Shown: one piece after another, positions 54,216 through 62,734 of the stretch
Layout of the letters: the number at the start of each line of letters is the position of its first letter
How positions within the stretch are numbered: position 1 is the stretch's first letter
DNA from: Sinorhizobium meliloti 4H41
GTDB lineage: Bacteria; Pseudomonadota; Alphaproteobacteria; Rhizobiales; Rhizobiaceae
Assembly: GCF_000375585.1 (NCBI RefSeq)
Contig: NZ_AQWP01000006.1
Coordinates: 186,001 to 250,000 of the forward strand
Reading direction: 5' to 3'
Length of the DNA: 64,000 nucleotides
Notes under the pieces: model-generated
The model's input: only the letters and a program-made list of their open reading frames with translations
Told to the model about the DNA's origin: nothing
Database searches by the model: none
Made by a program: the position numbers and the translations under genes

Positions 54216-54986
54216 TCAGCTGTGAACGGCTTTGATGAACTCCGCCGTTCGGGCGCTTTTCGGGGTGCTGAGAACCTCCGATGCCAAGCCTGTTTCGACC
54301 ACCTTGCCGGTTTCCATGAAGGTGACGGTATTCGCCACGTTGCGGGCGAAGCCGAGCTCATGGGTGACGACGATCATCGTCATGCCGGAAGCGGCAAGGT
54401 CCCGCATCACATCGAGCACTTCCGACACCAGTTCAGGGTCGAGCGCCGACGTGGGTTCGTCGAAGAGAATGAGGTCCGGCCTCATGCCCATGGCGCGGGC
54501 GATCGCGACGCGCTGCTGCTGGCCCCCGGAAAGCTCGGAAGGGTAATGGTTCGCCTTGTCCGCCAGTCCCACCCGCTCCAGCAATGCCGAGGCCCTGTCG
54601 CGCGCTTCCTTCACCGGCTCGCCGAGCACCTGCACCGGGCCCTCTGTGATGTTTTCCAGGGCTGTCTTGTGCGGGAACAGGTTGAAGCGCTGGAAGACCA
54701 TGCCGATCCGCCGCCGCTGGCGCGAAATCTCCGCATCGCTGATCTCGTGGAGATTGTTGCCGTCGCGGCGGTAGCCGATCAGTTCGTCCTCGACCCAGAT
54801 TGCTCCGCCGTCCATCCGCTCCAAAAGATTGATGCAGCGCAGAAGCGTGCTCTTGCCCGAGCCCGAGGGACCGATGATGCAGCTCACCTCCCCGCGGGCG
54901 ACGTCCAGGCTGACCTTGTCGAGAGCGCGGAACGTGCCGTAGTTCTTCGTGACGTCGATAGCCTTGACGAGAATATCCTGGTTCAT
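54216..54986 (-). CDS. Amino acid ABC transporter ATP-binding protein
   Basis: A 256-residue GlnQ-type ATPase starting MNQDILVKAIDVTKNYGTFR. Walker A IIGPSGSGKSTLLRCINLLE, signature [20 protein letters not shown], Walker [21 protein letters not shown] and switch VTHELGFARNVA are intact. The upstream frame to 56057 runs through permease and argH in another frame and is a shadow. It pairs with the single fused-type permease at 54995. Confidence 0.93.
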   Translation of the reverse strand: MNQDILVKAIDVTKNYGTFRALDKVSLDVARGEVSCIIGPSGSGKSTLLRCINLLERMDGGAIWVEDELIGYRRDGNNLHEISDAEISRQRRRIGMVFQRFNLFPHKTALENITEGPVQVLGEPVKEARDRASALLERVGLADKANHYPSELSGGQQQRVAIARAMGMRPDLILFDEPTSALDPELVSEVLDVMRDLAASGMTMIVVTHELGFARNVANTVTFMETGKVVETGLASEVLSTPKSARTAEFIKAVHS

Positions 54987-54994
54987 GACCGACC

Positions 54995-55867
54995 TCACAT
55001 GGACGAGCGGATCGATTTCGAACCGCGGCCGAAATAGCGCTCGATATAGTGCTGCCCTATCGAGAGCACGGAGACGACGAGCAGGTACCAGAAGCTCGCG
55101 ACCAGCAGCAGTTCGAGGACGCGGGTATTGGCGAAATAGATGATCTGCGCGTTGTGGAGGATCTCGGAATACTGGATGACGCTGGCGAGCGACGTCAGCT
55201 TCACCATGCCGATCACCTCGTTGCCGACCGGCGGCACCATGACGCGCATCGCCTGCGGCAGGACGATACGGCGCAGCATCATCATCTGCGTCATGCCGAT
55301 CGTGCGCGCAGCCTCGTACTGGCCGCTGTCGACGGACAGGAGCCCGCTTCGCACGACCTCCGAAGTATAGGCGCCCTGGGATATGCCGAGCCCGAGTACG
55401 GCGGCGACGAAGGGCGTCATGACGTCGACCGTCCTGAACTCGAACAGTCCCGGAATGCCGAGCGTCGGGAAGATGAGCGCCAGGTTGAACCACAGCATCA
55501 ACTGCAGCAGCGCCGGGGCGCCGCGAAAGACCCAGATATAGCCGATGGCGATCGACGACAGCACCGGATTGCCTGATATCCGCATGATGGCGATGACGAC
55601 GCCGAGGACGATGCCGAGCCCCATGGCGGCAACGGTCATCAGCAGAGTGTTGTAGAGGCCGGCGAGGATTGCGGGTGCGAAGAGAAAATCGCGGACATAG
55701 CTCCATTCGATCTGCCCGACGCTGAAGGCCCGCACGAGACCTGCAAACAGCAGGAGCACGATGCCCGCCGCAACCATCCGCCCGATATGGCGCTTCGGCA
55801 CCAGTTTCAGATGGGCGATCTCGTATTTGGAATCCGCAGGCGGAGTTGCGAGGCTTGCCACATTCAT
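54995..55867 (-). CDS. Amino acid ABC transporter permease
   Basis: A 290-residue permease with an N-terminal cytoplasmic extension of about 30 residues. FAPAILAGLYNTLLMTVAAM, YIWVFRGAPALLQLMLWFNL and the EAA region EAARTIGMTQMMMLRRIVLP are typical of the polar amino acid family. Only one permease gene is in the operon, so it probably forms a homodimer. The start overlaps the lyase stop by four bases (ATGA). Confidence 0.92.
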   Translation of the reverse strand: MNVASLATPPADSKYEIAHLKLVPKRHIGRMVAAGIVLLLFAGLVRAFSVGQIEWSYVRDFLFAPAILAGLYNTLLMTVAAMGLGIVLGVVIAIMRISGNPVLSSIAIGYIWVFRGAPALLQLMLWFNLALIFPTLGIPGLFEFRTVDVMTPFVAAVLGLGISQGAYTSEVVRSGLLSVDSGQYEAARTIGMTQMMMLRRIVLPQAMRVMVPPVGNEVIGMVKLTSLASVIQYSEILHNAQIIYFANTRVLELLLVASFWYLLVVSVLSIGQHYIERYFGRGSKSIRSSM

Positions 55868-57330
55868 CGGCGTCGCGCCTCCTCTGCGCCGTTCTTCGCG
55901 CCCGCAATGGCCCCGCCGCCGGTCGGGCCGCCGGCAAAGGCGCGGCAGCCGGCAAGCGCCGTTTCGAAGCGGGCGATCTGCTCGCGAACCCGCTCCGGCG
56001 CTGTTGCACCGTAGCCGTTTCTGCTCGCAAGCGCCTTTTCGAGCGCCAGTGCCGCAAGCATCTCCGGCTGAAGCCGCGGATCGATCCCCGGCAGATCCTC
56101 AGCCGTCAGGCCGGCAAGGTCGTGGCCGCGCTCTTCGCAATAGCGCACCACTGCGCCGGTGATCTCGTGCGCTTCGGCGAAAGGCACGTCCCGGCCCACC
56201 AGCCAGTCGGCCACTTCGGTCGCGAGCGTGAAGCCCTTCGGCGCCTCCTCGCGCAGCTTCTCCACGTCGAATTCCAGCGTTCCCACCATGCCGGCAAAGG
56301 CGGGCAGGACCAGTTCGAGAACGTCGATCGTCTCGAACAGGCTGCGCTTGTCCTCGGCGAGATCGCGATTATAGGCGAGCGGCATCGCCTTCATGGTGGC
56401 GAGGAAGCCGGCGATGTTGCCGATCAGCGTGCCCGACATGCCGCGCGTCAGCTCGGCGACGTCGGGATTCTTCTTCTGCGGCATGATCGAGGAGCCGGTG
56501 GAATAGGAATCATGCAGCCGTACCCAGCTGAACTGCTTGGAGCTCCAGAGGCAGATTTCCTCCGCAAGCCGCGAGAGATCCACCGCCACCAGCGAGCAGA
56601 TGAAGAGGAATTCGGCGACGTGATCGCGCGCGGCGACGGCATCGATGGAGTTCTCGCAAGCGGCCGAATAGCCGAGATCGATGGCGGAGAGATCGGGGCG
56701 GCGCGCAATGCCGGAGCCGGCCAGTGCGGCCGCACCCAGAGGCGAGCGATCGAAGCGGCGGTCCCAATCGGCAAAACGCTGCAGGTCGCGCAGCAGCGAC
56801 TGCGCGTGCGCCATGAGGTGGTGGCCGAGCACGACCGGCTGGGCCGGCTGAAGATGGGTAAAGCCGGGCATCACGGTCTCCGTATGCCGGGATGCCTGCT
56901 CCATCAGTGCTTCTTCGATGGCGATCACGCCCCGGGAAAGCTCCCGCGCCATGCGCCGCAGATAGAGGCGCGTATTGTTGGCCGTCTGGTCGTTGCGCGA
57001 CCGCCCGGCGCGAAGCTTGCCGCCAAGCGTGCCGAGGCGCGCCATCAACAGACGCTCGAGAAAGGTATGCAGATCCTCATCAGCCGCAATAGGTTCTTCG
57101 CGGCCGGCACCGACATCGGCTTCGATGCCTTCCAGGGCTGCGCGTATCGCGGAGAATTCACTCTCGTCCAGGACGCCGGCGCGCTTCAACTCGGAAGCAT
57201 GGGCGCGTGAACCTGCAATATCTTCCCTGTACAGTCGAAAGTAAGATCGGGGCGCGCGGGACAGATTGGCAAGCGCTTCGGACGGTCCGGACTTGAATCG
57301 TCCACCCCAAAGCTGAGTGGGCTCGGTCAT
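55864..57330 (-). CDS. Argininosuccinate lyase-like C-N lyase (ArgH paralogue, altered substrate residues)
   Basis: A 488-residue fumarase/aspartase-superfamily protein. LWGGRF (7-12), AGRSRNDQ (108-115), FTHLQPAQP and the signature GSSIMPQKKNPD (279-290) are conserved, so elimination chemistry releasing fumarate is likely. Positions conserved from E. coli to human argininosuccinate lyase differ: the FN(A/D)S element that should lie near residues 23-26 reads LSRA, and YNKDxQEDK reads YNRDLAEDK (Ala325 for Gln). It is also longer than the usual 455-470 residues. It heads an operon with an amino acid importer and MmgE/PrpD gene rather than arginine genes. Annotation as argH is therefore doubtful; a lyase for N-(dicarboxyethyl) amino compounds is proposed. 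Confidence 0.85.
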   Translation of the reverse strand: MTEPTQLWGGRFKSGPSEALANLSRAPRSYFRLYREDIAGSRAHASELKRAGVLDESEFSAIRAALEGIEADVGAGREEPIAADEDLHTFLERLLMARLGTLGGKLRAGRSRNDQTANNTRLYLRRMARELSRGVIAIEEALMEQASRHTETVMPGFTHLQPAQPVVLGHHLMAHAQSLLRDLQRFADWDRRFDRSPLGAAALAGSGIARRPDLSAIDLGYSAACENSIDAVAARDHVAEFLFICSLVAVDLSRLAEEICLWSSKQFSWVRLHDSYSTGSSIMPQKKNPDVAELTRGMSGTLIGNIAGFLATMKAMPLAYNRDLAEDKRSLFETIDVLELVLPAFAGMVGTLEFDVEKLREEAPKGFTLATEVADWLVGRDVPFAEAHEITGAVVRYCEERGHDLAGLTAEDLPGIDPRLQPEMLAALALEKALASRNGYGATAPERVREQIARFETALAGCRAFAGGPTGGGAIAGAKNGAEEARRR

Positions 57331-57510
57331 CTTCGTTCCCTTTATTTGTCATTCTTTCGAAGAAGCTCCCACGGGTGGCATATCCCGGGCAAGCGAAGTT
57401 ATTTCACCAAGCTATGACAAAAACGACTAGCCTTGCTCCGGGCACTTATTTAGGGTCTGCGCAGGGGGCGGAGCGGACGCGCATCGGCTGAATTTGGCGG
57501 AGGAATTTTC

Positions 57511-58413
57511 ATGGCTTCGGGACGGCGGCGCTTGCCTTCGACGACCGCGCTTCAGGTGCTGCTTGCGGTGGCCGAAAGGGGATCGACGAGCGCTGCCGCC
57601 GAAAGCACGTCGCTGTCGCAGAGCGCCGTCAGCAAGCAATTGCTGTCGCTCGAAGAGCTGATCGGCAGCCCCGTCTTCGTCCGGACACCGCGCGGAATGA
57701 TCCCGACGGAAGTGGGCACGATCTATATCGAACAGGCGCGCACCGCATTGAAGGCGATGGAGGACGCCGCCCTTCGGGTCGCCCGCCTGAAACCGGGCCC
57801 GCGCGTGCTGAGATTGCAGGTGCCGCCCATTTTCGGGGACCGGTGGCTGCTGCCGCGCTTCCTTCGCTTTACCGAGCAGCACCCGGAGATCGAGGTGCAG
57901 TTCACGACGTTCGTTTCTCCGACACAGTCCCAGACGCCCGATGCGATATTCCGTTTCCTGAGCGAACCGCTGCCGGACGAGGAGACCAGCTATCTCTTCG
58001 GGCGCGAGGTTCTCGTCGTCAGCGCCCCTTCCTACTGGGAGAAGAACGGCGCTCCGGAGACGATCGAAGATCTCGCCGACGGCATCATGCTGGAGCACCC
58101 GCAGACGCCGCTGCACTGGAATTATTTCGCCAAAGGCCATGGCAAGGACGACCTCGCGGTCCGGCACACCACGCGCTTCGGCTATTATACGATGGTGATC
58201 CGGGCAGCACTTGCCGGACAGGGAATGGCCTTGATCCCGCGCGGCCTTATCCTCGATGACCTTGCGGCGGGAAAGCTCGTCAATCCGAACGGCTTCGGAT
58301 ATCGAAGCGACCATGGCTACTGGTTCGCGAAACCGCGGGACATCGCGCCGAGTGCTTCCATGCGGACGTTCGAGGCATGGCTGATGGCGGAAGCCGAAGG
58401 CATGGGCGACTGA
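57511..58413 (+). CDS. LysR family transcriptional regulator
   Basis: A 300-residue LysR protein. The helix-turn-helix (about 12-70) reads TALQVLLAVAERGSTSAAAE then STSLSQSAVSKQLLSLEELI. The effector domain runs from about residue 92 (RVLRLQVPPIFGDRWLLPRF) to 295. GGAGGAA precedes the ATG. It is divergent from the ArgH-like operon across 180 bases, the classical arrangement for a LysR activator. The gap includes a TTCTT/AAGAA palindrome at 57352-57364, but no convincing T-N11-A box was fixed. Confidence 0.9.
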   Translation: MASGRRRLPSTTALQVLLAVAERGSTSAAAESTSLSQSAVSKQLLSLEELIGSPVFVRTPRGMIPTEVGTIYIEQARTALKAMEDAALRVARLKPGPRVLRLQVPPIFGDRWLLPRFLRFTEQHPEIEVQFTTFVSPTQSQTPDAIFRFLSEPLPDEETSYLFGREVLVVSAPSYWEKNGAPETIEDLADGIMLEHPQTPLHWNYFAKGHGKDDLAVRHTTRFGYYTMVIRAALAGQGMALIPRGLILDDLAAGKLVNPNGFGYRSDHGYWFAKPRDIAPSASMRTFEAWLMAEAEGMGD

Positions 58414-58444
58414 GGGCGGCCGGCCCGGGCCGTGGCGCGCTATC

Positions 58445-58915
58445 TCAGTCCGCCAGCCGCGCGAGCGCCTCTCCGTCGAGCCGGAAGAAGACCTTGTCCG
58501 GTTTGCGTGCGCCGCCCAGGTCTTCATAGAAGGAAAAGAGCCGAGTGTTTTCCGCCTCCGCGGTCCAATCGATGCGCGTGAGCCCGCGCTCCTTCGCCAG
58601 GCTGGCCAGCTTCTGCATCAAGGCCCGGCCGAGGCCGCGGCCCCGCTGTGATCCGCTGACGTAGAGTTCCTTCAGAAAGATGCCCGGCTTCAGGCCCGGC
58701 CCGGGGTAAATCGCGGAGAAGGCGGCGAGACCGAGCACCGAACCATGCTCCTCGGCGACGAGGATCTCCGCGCCCGGCGGCATGGCTTCAAGCCCCGCGA
58801 TTATCTCGGCGCGCGGCGGACAGGCCACGCGGTAGTGCGCCTGCATTTCCTCCATGAGGGCCGCAATTGCGGGGAAGGCTGCGTCATGGGCCTGCAACAG
58901 GCGGATCGGCGTCAC
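58445..58915 (-). CDS. GNAT family N-acetyltransferase
   Basis: A 156-residue acetyltransferase. The acetyl-CoA loop is LYVSGSQRGRGLGRALMQKL (about 92-111; Q/RxxGxG/A present as QRGRGLG), followed by NTRLFSFYEDLGG. I use the GTG start at 58915, with GAGGG seven bases upstream; the frame runs far upstream inside the lysozyme gene and is a shadow there. It begins 10 bases after the GH25 stop, so the two are co-transcribed. The substrate is unknown. Confidence 0.82.
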   Translation of the reverse strand: MTPIRLLQAHDAAFPAIAALMEEMQAHYRVACPPRAEIIAGLEAMPPGAEILVAEEHGSVLGLAAFSAIYPGPGLKPGIFLKELYVSGSQRGRGLGRALMQKLASLAKERGLTRIDWTAEAENTRLFSFYEDLGGARKPDKVFFRLDGEALARLAD

Positions 58916-58925
58916 TTCTGTTCCC

Positions 58926-59936
58926 TCAGCTCGAGCGCGCCGCCACCCAGTTGTGCCAGTCTTCCTCGCTGCCGTTGAAGACGTTGAGGTCGATCCGCCC
59001 GTCGACGCCGTGGGACAGGCCCGAGCCCGAATATTGCCAGAAGATCCATTTGCGCCCGGGATAAACCTTGGACGGGTGCGCCGCGACCGAGCGCAGCCAG
59101 AAGGGATGATTGGGGAACGCGCCCTGCAGATTGTCGCGGTAGAAGTCCGGCGCGGTATAGATGATCGGGCGCTGGCCGTAGTGGCGCTCCAGCTTGTCCA
59201 TGAAGACCTGCATCTTTTCCCGCACCCGTTCCGGCGACGGACGCCGCTTGCAGCTCGACTCGCCGTTCCACTCGACATCGATGACGGGCGGAAGCGCGGT
59301 CGGATCCCGGGGCACGTTGCGGATGAACCAGTCCGCCTGCTCGCCGGCCGTGCGGCACCAATAGAAGAAGTGGTAGGCGCCGCGTTTGAGCCCGGCCTCG
59401 TCGGCCCGGCGCCAGTTCTTCTTGAACATGGGATCGAGGTGATCGCCGCCGTCGGTCGCCTTGATATAGGCGAAGTTGGCGCCTTGCGTGCGCAGCTTCG
59501 CCCAGTTGATTTCGCCCTGCCAGCGCGAAACGTCGACGCCGTGAACGGCGAGTTTGCGCGGCGACCGGGTACCGAAATTGATCGGATGGGCATCGCGGAA
59601 GCTGTGGCTGTAGACGCGCGAGCGGCCGCGCGGCTCGCGCGCGGGATTTTCAGGAGCGAGCATCGCAATGGGTCGAACGGCCGGAACCGGCATGCCCACC
59701 GTCCTTTCCGCCGGCATGAAGGCCTGCGGCTCGGGAACGGTTCCCGCCCAGGCGAGCGCCTCCGGCTGAGGCGCCGCTTGCGCAGGAGCGGCACTGACCT
59801 CCGCCGAAGGAACCGGACTTGCCGGACGGACGACGGAGCTCGTCGTCTCACGCGAGGGCCTGCTCCCCCCGAAGCCGCAACTCGTTAGAGCCAGGCAGGT
59901 TATGACGATCGCTGAGACAGCCGAAAAAGGACGCAT
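58926..59936 (-). CDS. GH25 lysozyme-like lipoprotein
   Basis: A 336-residue protein. The lipoprotein signal MRPFSAVSAIVITCLALTSC ends at the lipobox Cys (residue 20). A Pro/Ala-rich linker runs to about 120. The glycoside hydrolase 25 domain (about 125-330) has HGVDVSRWQGEINWAKLRTQ, FAYIKATDGGDHLDPMF and PPVIDVEWNGESSCKRRPSP, which hold the catalytic Asp/Glu. KATDGG replaces the usual KATEG. It should cleave peptidoglycan at the cell envelope. The ATG at 59936 is preferred over an upstream TTG because it gives the signal peptide. Confidence 0.88.
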   Translation of the reverse strand: MRPFSAVSAIVITCLALTSCGFGGSRPSRETTSSVVRPASPVPSAEVSAAPAQAAPQPEALAWAGTVPEPQAFMPAERTVGMPVPAVRPIAMLAPENPAREPRGRSRVYSHSFRDAHPINFGTRSPRKLAVHGVDVSRWQGEINWAKLRTQGANFAYIKATDGGDHLDPMFKKNWRRADEAGLKRGAYHFFYWCRTAGEQADWFIRNVPRDPTALPPVIDVEWNGESSCKRRPSPERVREKMQVFMDKLERHYGQRPIIYTAPDFYRDNLQGAFPNHPFWLRSVAAHPSKVYPGRKWIFWQYSGSGLSHGVDGRIDLNVFNGSEEDWHNWVAARSS

Positions 59937-60020
59937 GAGGACCCGCACGCAATACAAAAGCCGACGGCAACCGCGCCGTCAGGACCCACTGACGAGACTT
60001 GCTAAAGGGAAATTACCAAG

Positions 60021-60040
60021 AAAGATTGAATCCAATCTTT
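60021..60040 (-). terminator. Candidate terminator after the CoA-transferase operon
   Basis: AAAGATTG, AATC, CAATCTTT: a perfect 8-bp stem 30 bases past the stop of the binding-protein-like gene. On the minus strand the second arm ends in CTTTCTT, a modest T-rich tail. It lies between that operon and the GH25 gene. Confidence 0.5.
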
Positions 60041-60070
60041 ACGCGGGCAGAGTTGCGAGCGATTTCGCCC

Positions 60071-61201
60071 TCAGCGAAAACTCGCAAGAAACAGCCGGTT
60101 GAGATCTTCGACCACGAGCCTGGGCCTTTCCCGGTTCCGCAGCCCCTCGTTCAGGCGGTCCGAGCCCGCCTGCTGGAAGGTCATGTAGCCGTCGTGGCGT
60201 GGCCGGAGCCAGGCGCCTTCGAGCGTCGCCCGCGTCGCGCGGTAAAAATCATGGGTCGCCGCATTGACCGTATCGTCCTGCCAGGCGTCCCCGTGTCCGG
60301 GCTGGCCGCCGGATGCCGCATAGAGGCCGCGCTGCACGCCGGCGCCCGCAACCCCATAGGCGAAATCGATCGCCTGTTCCGGCGCCTGCGAAAAGGCCGA
60401 GACGGCTATGCCCGTCCCGCCGAGCGCCGAGCCGACCGGCCCGGCGGCGCCGACGGTCGGGAAATCGCCGAAGCGGACGAGCGCCGGGCGAAAGCCGGTA
60501 AGGGAATAGCTGACATAGCCGTAGATAAGCGGCGCGCAGACGGCGGGCGAGGCCTCGGCCGCCATGACCTCGAGCACCGCGATCGGGTCCATTCCGAAGC
60601 ATGCGGGGTCGATGAGTGCCGAGATTTCCTGCAGCAGCTCGACCGCCATGGCGCCGGTTTCGGCGTCGACGAGATCGCCCTTACCGGCGCTGCGGCAGGG
60701 ACGGCCGAGATTGCCGCAGAGCGTGTAAAAACTCATCAGCGAATGCGGCGGCCTGAGCGGCAGGAGGACGCCGCCGCTGCGCGCGAGCGCGAGCATATCC
60801 CGCCAGGTCTGAAGGCGATCCGTGCGATCCGGCCGCCAGGCCTGGACCTGGGTCGCCGCGTCGATCGGAAAGGCCCATTGCCGTTCGTTCCACGCGTAGC
60901 TCCGATAGGACGGGCCGACGCTTGCCGCCGAGAGCGCCTGCCGCTCCGCCTCGCGGCCCGGCACGTCCAGGGGCAGCAGGCAATTCTCGCCGGTGATCTG
61001 CCCCACATGCGGATGGTCGATGACGATCAGGTCATAGTTCCTTGCCAGGGTCTCCACCGGAAAGGTTTCGAAATCCTGCAGCGACCGCTTCTCCCACCGG
61101 ATCTCGACGCCCGTCTTTTCCTGCCAGGATTGCGAGCAGGCCACCATCGGATCATAGCCGCGCGGGTGATTCCAGGTCATTCCCTTGAGGACGACGCTCA
61201 T
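60071..61201 (-). CDS. Family 1 solute-binding-like protein without signal peptide
   Basis: A 376-residue protein resembling extracellular solute-binding proteins. LKGMTWNHPRGYDPMVACSQ opens it, followed by LIVIDHPHVGQITGENCLLP and WAFPIDAATQVQAWRPDRTD. Unlike the other binding proteins in the window, it starts directly with the mature-type sequence and has no hydrophobic leader. No permease or ATPase gene is beside it. It overlaps the CoA-transferase gene by four bases. It may be a cytoplasmic ligand-binding or sensor protein. No in-frame upstream extension could supply a signal peptide without running into the CoA-transferase. Confidence 0.72.
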   Translation of the reverse strand: MSVVLKGMTWNHPRGYDPMVACSQSWQEKTGVEIRWEKRSLQDFETFPVETLARNYDLIVIDHPHVGQITGENCLLPLDVPGREAERQALSAASVGPSYRSYAWNERQWAFPIDAATQVQAWRPDRTDRLQTWRDMLALARSGGVLLPLRPPHSLMSFYTLCGNLGRPCRSAGKGDLVDAETGAMAVELLQEISALIDPACFGMDPIAVLEVMAAEASPAVCAPLIYGYVSYSLTGFRPALVRFGDFPTVGAAGPVGSALGGTGIAVSAFSQAPEQAIDFAYGVAGAGVQRGLYAASGGQPGHGDAWQDDTVNAATHDFYRATRATLEGAWLRPRHDGYMTFQQAGSDRLNEGLRNRERPRLVVEDLNRLFLASFR

Positions 61202-62358
61202 AGGCCGAACTCCTCCCTGATCGAGCGGCCATGCTCACCGATCCGCGGGGCGGCGCGCTCGACGCGCGGGCGGCGGCCGTTGATCCTCAGCGGCGAGCGC
61301 GTGGTGGTGATCGATACGTCGTCTTCGCGCATCACCGTCTGCAGCATGTCGAGCACCAGGAAACCTTCGCTTTCCAGAAGCTCGTTCCAGTCGAGCACGC
61401 GCGCGCACCAGATGTCGGCCGGCTCCAGCACGGCCAGCCATTCGTCGACGGTGCTGAGCGCGATGCGGTCAGCAATCAGCGCCTTGATGCGGTCGCGCTC
61501 GGTGAACCACGAGGACGGGTCGTCGCGATAGGGGGCGAGTTCGTCGATCTGAAGCAAATCCGCAAGCTTCGGGATCGGCGTCATGGCGATCGCAAGATAG
61601 CCGTCGCTCGCCGCATAAACGCCGTAGGGTGCGGCGAGATAAGCATGGGCGCTCCGGAATGCCGACCGCTTCGGCAGACGGCCGCCGTCATTGAGATGCG
61701 TGGTCAATACCTCGAACTGGAAATCGACAAGCGCCTCCAGGAGGCTCGTTTCGACGAGGCTTCCCTTGCCGGAAATACCGCGCCGCACCAGCGCCGCGAG
61801 AATTCCTTGAGCGGCGGCGGCGCCGGCCAGCATGTCGCCGATGGCGAGCCCGAAGGGAACCGGCCCCTGCCCTTCGTCGCCGTTCAGCCACATGACGCCC
61901 GAGCGCGCCTGCGCCAGCAGATCCTGGCCGGGACGCTTCACCCAGGGGCCCTCCTCGCCATAACCGCTGATCGAGGCATAGACGATGCGCGGATTGATAG
62001 CCCTGACGGCCTCATAGTCCAGCCCCAGCCTTTCGATGACGCCCGGCCGGAAGTTCTGGATCACGACGTCGGCCCGCGCGAGAAGCCGCTTCAGTGCGGC
62101 AAGATCGGCCTCGTTCTTGAGGTCTATCGCAAGGCTTTCCTTGGCGCGGTTGATCGCGTGGAAAATGGTCGAGTCGCCGCCGATTTCCGTGTCGCTCAGA
62201 TAAAGCCGGCGGGAAAGATCGCCGCCATCTGGCCGCTCGATCTTGATCACCCGCGCCCCGAGATCCATCAGCCGCAGCGAACAATAGGGGCCGGAAAGAA
62301 ACTGGCTCATGTCGACGACCACCAGGCCGGAAAGCGGCAGTTCGGATTCTGTTGTCAT
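61198..62358 (-). CDS. Class III CoA-transferase (CaiB/BaiF family)
   Basis: A 386-residue enzyme. LSGLVVVDMSQFLSGPYCSL, GARVIKIERPDGGDLSRRL, VVIQNFRPGVIERLGLDYEA and the catalytic Asp146 in RPGQDLLAQARSG define the family. It moves CoA between carboxylic acids in the cytoplasm. It is translationally coupled to the binding-protein-like gene. A perfect 9-bp inverted repeat lies 71 bases upstream of its start. Acid substrate and regulator are unknown. Confidence 0.9.
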   Translation of the reverse strand: MTTESELPLSGLVVVDMSQFLSGPYCSLRLMDLGARVIKIERPDGGDLSRRLYLSDTEIGGDSTIFHAINRAKESLAIDLKNEADLAALKRLLARADVVIQNFRPGVIERLGLDYEAVRAINPRIVYASISGYGEEGPWVKRPGQDLLAQARSGVMWLNGDEGQGPVPFGLAIGDMLAGAAAAQGILAALVRRGISGKGSLVETSLLEALVDFQFEVLTTHLNDGGRLPKRSAFRSAHAYLAAPYGVYAASDGYLAIAMTPIPKLADLLQIDELAPYRDDPSSWFTERDRIKALIADRIALSTVDEWLAVLEPADIWCARVLDWNELLESEGFLVLDMLQTVMREDDVSITTTRSPLRINGRRPRVERAAPRIGEHGRSIREEFGL

Positions 62359-62428
62359 GCGTGGTTACTCTTCCCTCATGCAGCGGCAACGCGATGCGGA
62401 TGACTGTCGGACAAAAATAGTGTCTTCT

Positions 62429-62451
62429 TATTTGAATACTTAATTCAAATA
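62429..62451. promoter_or_regulatory. Candidate operator: perfect 9-bp inverted repeat
   Basis: TATTTGAAT, ACTTA, ATTCAAATA upstream of the CoA-transferase gene. Arm length, AT-rich sequence and short spacer suit a dimeric winged-helix regulator such as GntR or MarR types. No regulator gene is next to it. The rest of 62359-62734 holds no gene I can support. Confidence 0.6.
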
Positions 62452-62734
62452 TAGGTGTCCTGACAAGCTGCAAAAGGGACGACGTCCGATGCATGGCGCA
62501 GCTGACTGCCGGAATGAAGCAACGAAAGCACTGGCGATACCTGCCGGATTGGAGACGCGCTGGCGCCATCGAGAGGCGCTCGGAATGCCGCGCATGCGCA
62601 TCACGCTACAGGCCCCACCGGCTCCGCGGCATTTCCTGCAACAAGTTTCTGTCCAAGATGGCATCTGGCCAGAACAAGCCCAATGGGACGCAGACCCGTC
62701 CAGCATCGACTGAACCGGAGAGGTTGGGTGTCGC

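Noticed and set aside
57331-57510. LysR box and a 25-codon leader peptide in the argH-lysR gap
   Set aside because: No T-N11-A site with good symmetry could be fixed, and the small frame has no ribosome site or meaningful sequence.
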